From Bacillus sp. (in: firmicutes) (GTDB taxonomy: Bacteria > Bacillota > Bacilli > Bacillales > Bacillaceae): a DNA stretch of 64,000 bases. The stretch spans positions 117,574-181,573 of the forward strand of contig JAPSLL010000003.1 in NCBI GenBank assembly GCA_031180805.1, read 5' to 3'. The notes beneath the pieces were generated by a model, which was given only the letters and a program-made list of their open reading frames with translations, did not search any database and was not told the DNA's origin. Positions 1 to 9,612 of the stretch are shown here, piece after piece (position 1 is the stretch's first letter; the number at the start of each line of letters is the position of its first letter). The position numbers and the translations under genes are program-made.

Positions 1-69
1 AATAGAATGAAATATTCCCTTAAAACCCTGATTATTCTTAGGACGAAATACTTATCTTAGCTTCATTTT

Positions 70-115
70 AGCAATCGCTTTCAATTCAAGGAATACCAAA
101 ATGAAAGCGATTAAT
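70..115. promoter_or_regulatory. Two inverted cre-like sites at the left window edge
   Basis: agcaatcgctttca (70-83) and tgaaagcgattaat (102-115). Confidence 0.45.
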
Positions 116-282
116 TGCTTGAATCAAAGATTCCTTTTTTAAAACTGATTGATAATAGTGATAGGTGAAAATAAATGTGACCAAAAAATCCCAATCTTAC
201 CTAAAAACACACAACAATAGCTTAGTAAGCTGGAGAGACCATATGCTTATTCACCGTTTCAGAATGTTATAATCTCCTTAAC

Positions 283-319
283 AAAAAAATGCTACCTCAT
301 TTGTTGAAATAGCATTTTT
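283..319 (-). terminator. Rho-independent terminator downstream of GH78
   Basis: aaaaaaatgcta ... tagcattttt stem, T-rich on both strands. Confidence 0.75.
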
Positions 320-355
320 CTTACTAACTATCTATTTTTCTGACAAAGAATATTT

Positions 356-3223
356 TCAACTCAAGATTTGACTGAATTTCATTTCAATCTTTTCTAATCT
401 TACTTTAGTGACTTCCGATTCTTCTTCTTTAGTCAATATTTCTTCTAATGTCTTTAATTCATATTCATTCATTAAATATGGTGGTATTACCTTAATTTCA
501 TGGATTTCGTTCAAAACATAATTTTTTATTGGAGGTATACTTAGTAGTTCCTTTAGCTTAGATTTTCTATTAAAAACCTTAATATATGATGTATCAGGTA
601 AATAGGTAAAGCTCCAGCTTCCACTATTTAAGGAAACGACCACTTCTGATCCATTCTGCTCCATATTCACTAAATCACCTTCAACACTAATAAGCCTACT
701 ATTGGCATCAGGAAGAATTAGTGTTGCTGTTGAGTTAAAAGGAATTTCAACCTTAACATCCAATAATCCATCTTCTTGAATATGCCATGAAACAAAATAA
801 GCACCAGACGCTGTATTCAATTTTCCCTTTGCCCACTTCATTCTCCAATGAGGTTTTGGAGCAATAATAGCATGCTTAAATCCAGGTACAGTTTCATTTG
901 GCTTAATTCCTACCATATATCGATACATCCACTCAACAATCGAACCATAAGCATAATGATTAAGTGAATTCATGCCTTCAGGATTCATCTTGCCATCTGG
1001 TAAAACAGAATTCCATCTTTCCCAAACGGTAGTTGCACCTAGCTTTACTGCATACAACCAACTAGGATAATCATCATTCAACAGTAGCGTATATGCCAAA
1101 TCATTATGTCCATACTCTGATAATACCTGACAGAGATAAGGTGTACCGACAAACCCTGTTTTTAAATGTTTATTATCTTTTATAATCCGATTTGCTAAAT
1201 CATCTGCTACACGCTGTTTCTGTTCATTAGGTACAAGGTTCATAAATAAGGCTAATACATAGGCTGTTTGCGTATCAATCGTCATTCGTCCATTTGGAGA
1301 GATATATTCGTTTTGGATCGCCTGCCGAATCTCCTGTGCTAATTGGTGATATTCACGCTCAATCTCTTGTTTCCCTAATACCCCTGCTGCCTTTGAAACA
1401 ATGTCTGCTGAATAATAATAAAAAGCAGATGCGATAAAAAAATTATCTGTCTTTCCCATCGGCAGCTTTGGATTTTCCCCATCTAAAGCTAACCAATCTC
1501 CAAAATGAAATCCATTTTTCCATAAGCGATGCCCATCTGATGTATCATCAAGCTTTTTAATATAATCAACCCAAGCTTTCATACTTTCAAACTGTTGCTT
1601 TAAGATTGAGTCATCACCATAGAATAGGTACATATTCCAAGGAATGATCGTCGCTGCATCCCCCCAAGCACTTGAACTACTTTCAGGGTTAAAAGGCGAG
1701 GGAATATCCGGCACTGTCATTGGAACTGCTCCATCTCTTTCTTTCTGCTCTAACCATAAATCATAGCCATACTTCGTAAAGAAAGAATAAACGTCCATAT
1801 TAAAGGCAGCAGTTCCAGAAAATACCTGTGCATCCCCAGTCCACCCCATGCGTTCATCTCTTTGTGGACAGTCTGTAGGAATATCAAGGAAGTTACCCTT
1901 TTGGCTCCACATGACATTATAAAATAATTTATTTACTAATGAGTTACTTGTCTTTATAAAACCAGTTTGTTCAAGATCAGAGTAAATGACACAGCCAGTA
2001 AAATCATGCAAATCTAATTCACTTTGCCAGCCACATACTTTAACATAACGGAATCCATAGAAGGTAAAATGAGGCCGTACCGTTTTTTCTTGTCCATCTG
2101 AAATGTATGTAAATTCTGCTTTTGCTTCACGAAGATTATCTCGATAGAAGTTTCCATCTTGAAGAATTTCCCCGAATTGTAAGGTTACCTTTTTCCCCTT
2201 AGAAAGACGGTTTTTAAACTGTATCCACCCAACCATATTTTGCCCCATATCAATAACTGATTCTCCTGCAGGTGTTTTTATTAATTGAAGTGGTTTTATT
2301 TTTTCCTTTATAACAACAGGTAAGCTGAGTCGAGCAGTTAATCGTTCATAACCTAAATATATTTCACTTACACCATACTCTACAGAATCTATGAATGTGT
2401 CATCATACACTTCACCATCATAAATTTCACTTTCTATTACCTTACTTTTCCAAACCTTCCATGACGTATCTGTTGCAATAATCTCTTTTGTACCATCCTT
2501 ATAAGAAAGATGAATCTCTGCTAATATAGCAAATTTGTCACCATAAATGTTTACATGTCCACCCTCGAATCCAAATCTACCTTTATACCAGCCATTTCCC
2601 AACAGAATATTCACTTTATTTTCACCGTTAATAAAGTTATCTGTAATATCATATGTTTGGTACTGCAACCAATTATCATAGTCGTTATTAAATGGTGTTA
2701 AATACTCATTACCAACCTTTTTTTCATTAATATACATCTCATATAGTCCCAAACCACAGATGTATACTCGTGCATTTTCTACCTCCTTTGATATCTGGAC
2801 TTTTTTCTCAAAAACAGGATGTATGTCAGGTGCGAGGTTGGGAGTAATCCACTTGCCAATCCATTTTTCATCTATTTTTGCTGTTTCAAAATAGGAAACA
2901 TCACTTGTTGCAACGTCTCCATAATCCCCCCAAACCTTTACACGCCAAAAATATCTTGTACGTGGAGAGAGAGAAAGCTTACATCGATGAGATAGGCTAT
3001 TAAGGTTCTCCTCTCTCTTGGTATCATAAATAATCTCTTCAAAAGTTGGTGATAAGGCAACTTGAATTTGTGCTGCTACTTGTTGCTTACTACTCGTATC
3101 AGTTACTTTATAAGAAAATGTAAGATTGTTATCTAAATGAAATCCAATTGGATTAGTAATATGATTAGTTTTTAAGTCTATGATTTTCAATGATTCTTCC
3201 TCCTTAATCTCGTTAAAAAGCAT
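356..3223 (-). CDS. Alpha-L-rhamnosidase, GH78 family (no signal peptide)
   Basis: 955-aa ORF; GH78-type motifs such as YFWRVKVWGD, DIPTDCPQRDERMGWTGDAQVFSGTAAFNMD, W.RWNSVLPDG and LNHYAYGS; preceded by a TTCCTCC (GGAGGAA) SD. Confidence 0.93.
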   Translation of the reverse strand: MLFNEIKEEESLKIIDLKTNHITNPIGFHLDNNLTFSYKVTDTSSKQQVAAQIQVALSPTFEEIIYDTKREENLNSLSHRCKLSLSPRTRYFWRVKVWGDYGDVATSDVSYFETAKIDEKWIGKWITPNLAPDIHPVFEKKVQISKEVENARVYICGLGLYEMYINEKKVGNEYLTPFNNDYDNWLQYQTYDITDNFINGENKVNILLGNGWYKGRFGFEGGHVNIYGDKFAILAEIHLSYKDGTKEIIATDTSWKVWKSKVIESEIYDGEVYDDTFIDSVEYGVSEIYLGYERLTARLSLPVVIKEKIKPLQLIKTPAGESVIDMGQNMVGWIQFKNRLSKGKKVTLQFGEILQDGNFYRDNLREAKAEFTYISDGQEKTVRPHFTFYGFRYVKVCGWQSELDLHDFTGCVIYSDLEQTGFIKTSNSLVNKLFYNVMWSQKGNFLDIPTDCPQRDERMGWTGDAQVFSGTAAFNMDVYSFFTKYGYDLWLEQKERDGAVPMTVPDIPSPFNPESSSSAWGDAATIIPWNMYLFYGDDSILKQQFESMKAWVDYIKKLDDTSDGHRLWKNGFHFGDWLALDGENPKLPMGKTDNFFIASAFYYYSADIVSKAAGVLGKQEIEREYHQLAQEIRQAIQNEYISPNGRMTIDTQTAYVLALFMNLVPNEQKQRVADDLANRIIKDNKHLKTGFVGTPYLCQVLSEYGHNDLAYTLLLNDDYPSWLYAVKLGATTVWERWNSVLPDGKMNPEGMNSLNHYAYGSIVEWMYRYMVGIKPNETVPGFKHAIIAPKPHWRMKWAKGKLNTASGAYFVSWHIQEDGLLDVKVEIPFNSTATLILPDANSRLISVEGDLVNMEQNGSEVVVSLNSGSWSFTYLPDTSYIKVFNRKSKLKELLSIPPIKNYVLNEIHEIKVIPPYLMNEYELKTLEEILTKEEESEVTKVRLEKIEMKFSQILS

Positions 3224-3241
3224 TCCCTATTATATTATTTT

Positions 3242-3255
3242 AGCAATCGTTTACA
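3242..3255 (-). promoter_or_regulatory. CcpA cre-like site upstream of GH78
   Basis: TGTAAACGATTGCT (minus strand), 12/14 to TGWAANCGNTNWCA, about 20 bp upstream of the ATG. Confidence 0.6.
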
Positions 3256-3523
3256 ATAGCTGATATAACAAAAACGAGTATATGTTTGCTCGAATCAAAC
3301 ATTCAATTCTAGAGAATAGATAGAACTCCTTGATGTTGCTAGGAATTTTGAATAACTTCTTTTAAAAAGATTGATCCTTTCCTATATTCAATCATTTAAA
3401 AATCACTTCAATATATTGAGCATATCCTAATTTGTTTTCACTTCAAATTTTATAAAAATTACTTATTATCAGGTTATTTCGCTTTGACAAAATGCCTTAC
3501 AAGTTTTTGCTGAGTTTACATAT

Positions 3524-3560
3524 AAAAAGGAAGCACTAAATATAACTATTTAGTGCTTCC
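3524..3560 (-). terminator. Terminator of the pspA-like operon
   Basis: GGAAGCACTAAA-8 nt-TTTAGTGCTTCC followed by TTTTTATA on the minus strand. Confidence 0.85.
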
Positions 3561-3571
3561 AATCATTCCCC

Positions 3572-4261
3572 TTAATCTTGCTTAACCTGACTCTCCTTTT
3601 CACCTTTTAGCTTTGCTATCTCCTGATTTAATTCTTCTTCATTCACATAATTGTGATAGAAAGCCTCCTGCTGTGCTAAAGGATTCATAAATTGATTCCC
3701 CGCCTGCACCTCTGCCTCCATTAATGAAATTCGCTCTTCGGCGCGTGCAACTCCTTTCGTAATCGCATCCATTTGGAAGGAGGCAGTAGCATTCTGAATT
3801 TGTTTAATTGATTGTGCCACATTAGCGCGTGACGCTAATAACACCTTTTTATGCTGTAACTCTCTGTAAATATCCTGAAGCTCTTGTAGCTTTTCTTTAA
3901 GAATTTGCGTTTGTCCCTGAATCGCTTCATATTGTTGCTGATAGACAGCAAGTTGTTTCTCGTGAATTAATTTTTCTTGCACAGCTAATCTTGCCATATC
4001 ATCCTCTTTATGAATAATTGCAAGCTTAGCCTGTCTCGTTCTTTTGTCGACTAAGCTTTTCGTTTCCAAAATAAGTGTAGCTTGTTTATTTTCTACAAAA
4101 ATTTGCCGAGACAGTGCTTTTTGAGCCTTCAACATTTCCTGTTCCATTTCTCGAGAATATTCATTTAACAACGCTATCGGATCTTCAATATTATCTAAAA
4201 GACGATTTATATCAGCCTTCGCAATTGTTTTTATTCTTTTAAAAATCCCCATTTTAGTCAT
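3572..4261 (-). CDS. PspA/IM30 (LiaH-like) family protein
   Basis: 229-aa coiled-coil protein starting MGIFKRIKTIAKADINRLLDNIEDP, typical of PspA. Confidence 0.85.
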   Translation of the reverse strand: MTKMGIFKRIKTIAKADINRLLDNIEDPIALLNEYSREMEQEMLKAQKALSRQIFVENKQATLILETKSLVDKRTRQAKLAIIHKEDDMARLAVQEKLIHEKQLAVYQQQYEAIQGQTQILKEKLQELQDIYRELQHKKVLLASRANVAQSIKQIQNATASFQMDAITKGVARAEERISLMEAEVQAGNQFMNPLAQQEAFYHNYVNEEELNQEIAKLKGEKESQVKQD

Positions 4262-4661
4262 TCTCCTTTTTAGTTGTTAGATTTCTTTCCCATTGATCTA
4301 AAATTGTTTCATCTTGATTCATCGGTTTGTGAGAGCTCATTAATGATGTATCGATTAGCTGTTGCATTGAGGACGTCTGTGATTTCTTTCTTAACCATTT
4401 CATTAAGAACATAACAATCACAATTCCAATAATTAGGAATATGAAAAAACCTATCAAAGAAATCCCTCCTCCATGATGAGGACCCTCGATCATCCTACCT
4501 CCACCAAAGCCTCCTCTTGGCCCCATGCTATCAGGTCCATGTCCGTGCGGTCCCATTGCTAGAGCATTATAGCCTCCAAACAAAAAGTAGATTCCCAAAA
4601 CAAATATAGTAATTATCGAACCCCAAGCTATCGTTTTTTTCATTTTCATTTCTCCTTTCAT
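4254..4661 (-). CDS. Small two-TM membrane protein with His/Gly-rich linker, translationally coupled to pspA-like gene
   Basis: MGPHGHGPDSMGPRGGFGGGRMIEGPHHGGG between two hydrophobic segments; 8-bp overlap with the next ORF; good SD. Confidence 0.7.
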   Translation of the reverse strand: MKGEMKMKKTIAWGSIITIFVLGIYFLFGGYNALAMGPHGHGPDSMGPRGGFGGGRMIEGPHHGGGISLIGFFIFLIIGIVIVMFLMKWLRKKSQTSSMQQLIDTSLMSSHKPMNQDETILDQWERNLTTKKEND

Positions 4662-4762
4662 TGTTGATGGGTATAGTTTAGTAGGCTTTGGTGAAAAATT
4701 GGTGAAAGTGCCTGTCTAATATAAAAAATTATGGGGAACATTAATCGTTTTGTAGATTTCAA

Positions 4763-4807
4763 GAAAAAAAAGAGTCAATACATAGAAATGTATAAACTCT
4801 CTTTTTA
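4763..4807. terminator. Bidirectional terminator after the MFS gene
   Basis: AAAAAGAGT..ATACAT-AGAA-ATGTAT..ACTCTcTTTTT. Confidence 0.75.
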
Positions 4808-4843
4808 AAACAATATTTTTACTATTACCTTGTATTTAATATT

Positions 4844-6019
4844 CTAAACTACTATTTTATTTCGATTAAAAGCAAAGATGACCATTATGAAACTTAAAAT
4901 AGCACATATCATATACATAAATGAATATGAGGAAAAGTCAACTACTGGACCCATGATAATTCCACCTAAAGAGACCCCTAAATCTGCCATTGCAATAAAT
5001 AAGCCAAGTAGCACATTACGATTCATCTCTGGCAAAACGAACGTTAAAAACGTTGTTAATGTTGGATAAAGGATTGCTTGAGCTATCCCAATTAATATTG
5101 CCCCTAAATAAAAGAAGAATATCCCTCCTATTATTGAGAAACTTACACATTGTGCAGCGATCGCTAAAAGAAGCATTGTTCCCATAATAAAATATGAATG
5201 CCATTTGCCATCTGAAGGAATGTTTTTTCTTAGCGTAAAGCGAGTAATGACAACAGTTCCTCCCTGTAGCATAAGGAAAATTCCTGCATTACCGTATTTC
5301 AACTGTGCAGCATAAAGTGGGATAAATGCAGTAATAGCCCCAAATACAATCGAAGCCACTAACATCAATATACTGCATTTAAATAAAAATGGGTTTTTCA
5401 CTAACTGGCTAAATGACTTTAATGTGCTTACATCATAATCTTCTTGTGATGAAACAATATCCTCCTTGCCATTTCTTATTTTGGCACTATAGCCAAACAC
5501 TCCTGTAAAAATAGCAATGGCGATCATCACCACTGTAAAATAGTTCATTCCTCCCTGCCAAATACCTAAAGCCAACAATGGACCGAATATACCTGGTAGA
5601 TAAGAAAATAAGGAATATAAGGATATCCCCTGTGATCGTTCCTTTTCTGGAAGGGCATCAATAATCCCTATTTGTAGTGCCATTGAAAAAAAAGCAGTCG
5701 ACACCCCTTGTAACATACGAGCAATTAAATAGCCCCCTAATCCAGTAAATGTATATAGAATTAAGGCAAAGCCGTTAATAATTAAAATAATTCGCAACAC
5801 TTTTATTGGTCCATGCTTTTGAATAATTTGACCTGCCCATGGTCGAAAGAACATGGTTGTTAACAAATATGCCCCCATAATCAAGCCGATTTTAGTATTG
5901 CTTGCTCCTAACACTTCTCCTTGTAAAGGAATAAGGACGTTTAGTATAGAGTTGCCACTAAAATAAAGGAGGACTAGCAAATACAATCGTAAAAAAGGCC
6001 AAGACAAAGCTCCACTCAC
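4844..6019 (-). CDS. cntE: MFS transporter, CntE-like (opine metallophore exporter candidate)
   Basis: 12-TM MFS sequence; last gene of a cntABCDFE-like order. Confidence 0.6.
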   Translation of the reverse strand: MSGALSWPFLRLYLLVLLYFSGNSILNVLIPLQGEVLGASNTKIGLIMGAYLLTTMFFRPWAGQIIQKHGPIKVLRIILIINGFALILYTFTGLGGYLIARMLQGVSTAFFSMALQIGIIDALPEKERSQGISLYSLFSYLPGIFGPLLALGIWQGGMNYFTVVMIAIAIFTGVFGYSAKIRNGKEDIVSSQEDYDVSTLKSFSQLVKNPFLFKCSILMLVASIVFGAITAFIPLYAAQLKYGNAGIFLMLQGGTVVITRFTLRKNIPSDGKWHSYFIMGTMLLLAIAAQCVSFSIIGGIFFFYLGAILIGIAQAILYPTLTTFLTFVLPEMNRNVLLGLFIAMADLGVSLGGIIMGPVVDFSSYSFMYMICAILSFIMVIFAFNRNKIVV

Positions 6020-6083
6020 ATTTTCCTCCTTCTAAAAATCATGTAACTAGATTTTTACAATATTTTATTACATAATAAAATCT

Positions 6084-6830
6084 TTAGAGCGTTAGTAACG
6101 TCTGTAATAATGTTCTTGCGTATTCTGAATGCACATTGTTTAACTGTTCGATTTCAGAAATTTCCTCAATCTGACCATTTTTAAAGAAAATAACTCTATC
6201 ACAAATATAAGCAGCTGCCTGTATGTCATGAGTAATAAAAATATAGCCCATTTTATAAATTCTTTTTAAATTTAGTAATAACTCTAAAACCTGTGTTTGA
6301 ACAGATACATCTAAAGAACTGATTGCTTCATCTAATAGAATACATCTAGGCTCTGTTGAAATAGCTCTTGCAATGCATACCCTTTGCACCTCACCACCGG
6401 ATAACTCATGAGGATACCTGTTTTTGTAGGAAGGATCCAAGCCAACCTGAGTTAATAACAAATCAATTTTTCTTTTATTGTCTTCAACGCCTTTATTTTG
6501 AGTCTTTAATGGCTCCATTATGGCCTCTTCTACTGTAAAAAAGGGATTAATAGAAGACTTATAATCTTGAAAAACTGCGCTTAAGTTACCTAATCTTACC
6601 TTTCTATCTTCTACACTTTTTCCATCAAATAAAATTGTTCCACGATCAGGCTTTTCAATACCTAGTATTAAACGACCAAGTGTTGATTTTCCACTTCCAC
6701 TTTCTCCAATAATACCGAGACATTCACCATCCTTACATTCAAAGCTAATATTTTTCAAGACATCTTGTTTGTTTAACGAAAATACTCCCCCTTTTTTATA
6801 GGATTTTTCCACCCGTTCAACCTTCAGCAA
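6084..6830 (-). CDS. cntF: Oligopeptide/nickel/metallophore ABC transporter ATPase (CntF-like)
   Basis: Walker A GESGSGKST, signature LSGGEVQR; overlaps the upstream ATPase gene. Confidence 0.75.
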   Translation of the reverse strand: MLKVERVEKSYKKGGVFSLNKQDVLKNISFECKDGECLGIIGESGSGKSTLGRLILGIEKPDRGTILFDGKSVEDRKVRLGNLSAVFQDYKSSINPFFTVEEAIMEPLKTQNKGVEDNKRKIDLLLTQVGLDPSYKNRYPHELSGGEVQRVCIARAISTEPRCILLDEAISSLDVSVQTQVLELLLNLKRIYKMGYIFITHDIQAAAYICDRVIFFKNGQIEEISEIEQLNNVHSEYARTLLQTLLTL

Positions 6831-7644
6831 CTTTAGATTCTCCTCTCATGATTCTTTCAAAGTTATGGCTCAGTGCTAGTCTGGTAGATACTAAATATTT
6901 TGTATATTCATGCTTAGCCTCTGAAAAAATAGCGTTAGTATGACCTCTCTCTATAATATTGCCATCCTTCATAACTAAAACATCGTCAGCTATTTTCTTA
7001 ACAACACCTAAATCGTGTGAAATAAAAATCATTGAGGTGCCCATTTTTTCCCGTAGCTTCATAAATTGATCAACAACCTCAAATTGCGATACTGAATCAA
7101 GTGCTGTAGTTGGCTCATCAGCAATAATAAGGTCAGGTTCTAAAACAATTGCCAACGCAATCATAATCCGTTGCAGCATTCCTCCGGATAGTTGATGAGG
7201 ATATTTATTCATAATTTCTATAGGATTTTTTAGCATAACACTTTCCATAGCCGCTTTCATTTTTTCTTCAATTTCATGTTTCCCCCAGACAAAATGCTCA
7301 TATAGTGTTTCTTTTAAATGAACCCCAATGACACATGTAGGGTCAAATGCCTTCATCCCATTTTGAACAATCATACATACGTTTTTTCCTCTTATCTTTC
7401 TGATCGCTTTTTTGGAAAGATTACTTACATTTTCCCCTTTGAAAAAAATCTCGCCAGATTGAAGAAGCGGGAATTGATTTAACTGCAAAATAGCTCTGCA
7501 TGTGACAGATTTTCCACTTCCACTTTCCCCCACAATTGCTAAGCAGCTACCCTTTTCTAAATTAAATGAACTATTATTAACAATTACTTTATTGGTGTTA
7601 ACATCCGATATTGTTAGATTTTTCACCATTAATATATTTTCCAT
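6817..7644 (-). CDS. cntD: Oligopeptide/nickel/metallophore ABC transporter ATPase (CntD-like)
   Basis: Walker A GESGSGKSV, LSGGMLQR, DEPTTALD. Confidence 0.75.
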   Translation of the reverse strand: MENILMVKNLTISDVNTNKVIVNNSSFNLEKGSCLAIVGESGSGKSVTCRAILQLNQFPLLQSGEIFFKGENVSNLSKKAIRKIRGKNVCMIVQNGMKAFDPTCVIGVHLKETLYEHFVWGKHEIEEKMKAAMESVMLKNPIEIMNKYPHQLSGGMLQRIMIALAIVLEPDLIIADEPTTALDSVSQFEVVDQFMKLREKMGTSMIFISHDLGVVKKIADDVLVMKDGNIIERGHTNAIFSEAKHEYTKYLVSTRLALSHNFERIMRGESKVAEG

Positions 7645-8528
7645 TAATTAGCCACCTCTTTTTCTTGCAGCTTAATGGCAGTCATCTTATGATTTTTTTT
7701 AGAATTCACTAGTCTAGGGTCTAAAGCTATTTGAAGTGAATCTGACAAAAAATTAAATGCTACTACGACAATAATAATCGCTAAACCAGGAGCTAACATT
7801 AACTCTGGTCTTGTAAACATAACTTCCCTCGCTTCATTTAACATCATTCCCCATTCAGCATTTGGTGCTTGAATTCCTAAACCAAGAAAGGAAAACCCTG
7901 AAATTTGTAATATCATTGAGCCGATGGAGCTGCTAGAAAGAACAACTATATCTGAAAACGTAACAGATATAATATGCTTATAGATTATTTTAAAATCAGT
8001 AATACCAACTGCTTTAGAAAATTTCACATAGTCTAATTCGGCATACTGCATAACTGACGTTCGAATAACCCTCGCAAACCAGGCCCACTTAATTAGAACA
8101 AATGCAATTAAAATATTTTCAAGACCTACGCCTAAAATTCCGATAATTGCCAATGCCATTACGTACCCTGGAAAGGAAAGCATGACATCACAAATTCTCA
8201 TGATAATGGCATCTACATATCCTCTAAAATACCCTGCTAAAAACCCCAAAATTGTTCCAACTAAAACAGATATTATTAATGCAGCCAAAACAGCTAAAAC
8301 GCTAGGTCGTATTCCATAAGTTATTCTCGATAAAATGCATCTACCTAAATGATCGTTACCTAACAGATATTCCCATGAGGGGCTTTCATAACGAAGGCTC
8401 ATATTTACTTCATTTGGTTCATGTGGGGCAATGAACGGCGCCAATATCCCTACTAAAATTACTACCCCAATGACAAATATCGACATAACTGCTAATTTAT
8501 CATTCCATATATTCTTTAATCGTTTCAT
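7644..8528 (-). CDS. cntC: ABC transporter permease (CntC/OppC-type)
   Basis: OppC-like N-terminus, YLLGNDHLGRCILSRITYG and the EAA-loop region. Confidence 0.75.
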   Translation of the reverse strand: MKRLKNIWNDKLAVMSIFVIGVVILVGILAPFIAPHEPNEVNMSLRYESPSWEYLLGNDHLGRCILSRITYGIRPSVLAVLAALIISVLVGTILGFLAGYFRGYVDAIIMRICDVMLSFPGYVMALAIIGILGVGLENILIAFVLIKWAWFARVIRTSVMQYAELDYVKFSKAVGITDFKIIYKHIISVTFSDIVVLSSSSIGSMILQISGFSFLGLGIQAPNAEWGMMLNEAREVMFTRPELMLAPGLAIIIVVVAFNFLSDSLQIALDPRLVNSKKNHKMTAIKLQEKEVAN

Positions 8529-9461
8529 TTAGATTTCATTCCTTAATTTAGGATTCATACCAGCATTCACAATATCTGAAATTGTATTAAACAAGACAAA
8601 AGCAACTGCTAATATAAGAACATACGCTTGAATAACAGGTAAATCTCTGCTAAGTATGGATTTGATACTTAAACTTCCTAATCCAGGCCAGGCAAAAACG
8701 TTTTCAATAACGACCGTACTTCCTAATATTATCGGAATAGCCATACAAAAAATCGAAATGGCTACTTGCAAAGAATTTCTTAATATATGTTTGATGATAA
8801 TCCTCTCTTTTAAACCACATGCTCTCCCATATAGCACATAGTCTTCATATAAATTGCTTAACATTGAACTTCTAACCATCCTAAAATAGATACCTGCGTA
8901 GCTTATCGTAATGACAACAACTGGTAAAATATAGCTCTTATATGATTCCATCCCACTTGTCGGCAAGAGATCCAATTTAACGGAAAAATACCAAATAACA
9001 AGCGATGCTAGCCAGTATGATGGCATCGCAGTTAGGAAAAATGAGAATCCCCTTACTGACTTATCAAGTAATCTTCCTTCATTCATTGCACAGATTACAC
9101 CTAAAAAGATTGACATCATAATAATCGCTACCGACGAAACAAACGTTAGCTTGAACGTATTTAGAAACGCAGGACCTATTATTGACCAAACTGATTTACC
9201 TGTCACATAGGAATTCCCAAAATCCAACTGTAAGCAGGATAAAATCCAATCAAAGTAACGAATGATAAATGGTTTATCCATTCCCAACTCCACTTTTGTT
9301 TGTGCAATTAATTCATCTGATATGTTTGGAACACCTTGAGCTTGTAATACGACTTCAGCTTGATCTAATGGAGATAGATTCATTAACAGAAATGTAAAAA
9401 AAGAAATAACTAACAGTAGTGGGATTGTTATGAATAACCTTTTCATTATGAAACTGCCCAT
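8529..9461 (-). CDS. cntB: ABC transporter permease (CntB/OppB-type)
   Basis: OppB-like FIMKRLFITIPLLLVISFFTFLLMNLSP, GLKERIIIKHILRNS. Confidence 0.75.
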   Translation of the reverse strand: MGSFIMKRLFITIPLLLVISFFTFLLMNLSPLDQAEVVLQAQGVPNISDELIAQTKVELGMDKPFIIRYFDWILSCLQLDFGNSYVTGKSVWSIIGPAFLNTFKLTFVSSVAIIMMSIFLGVICAMNEGRLLDKSVRGFSFFLTAMPSYWLASLVIWYFSVKLDLLPTSGMESYKSYILPVVVITISYAGIYFRMVRSSMLSNLYEDYVLYGRACGLKERIIIKHILRNSLQVAISIFCMAIPIILGSTVVIENVFAWPGLGSLSIKSILSRDLPVIQAYVLILAVAFVLFNTISDIVNAGMNPKLRNEI

Positions 9462-9612
9462 ATATAATCTCCTTCTTATCCAAAAATCACTTAGAAAACA
9501 GAAGTGGTATCCATTCTGATATTAATCAACTACTTAATTCATACACGAATATCCCCCATTTATAAAGGATGCATGGTATAAACAAATCTATAGTTAGAAC
9601 ATCTCTTTTATT

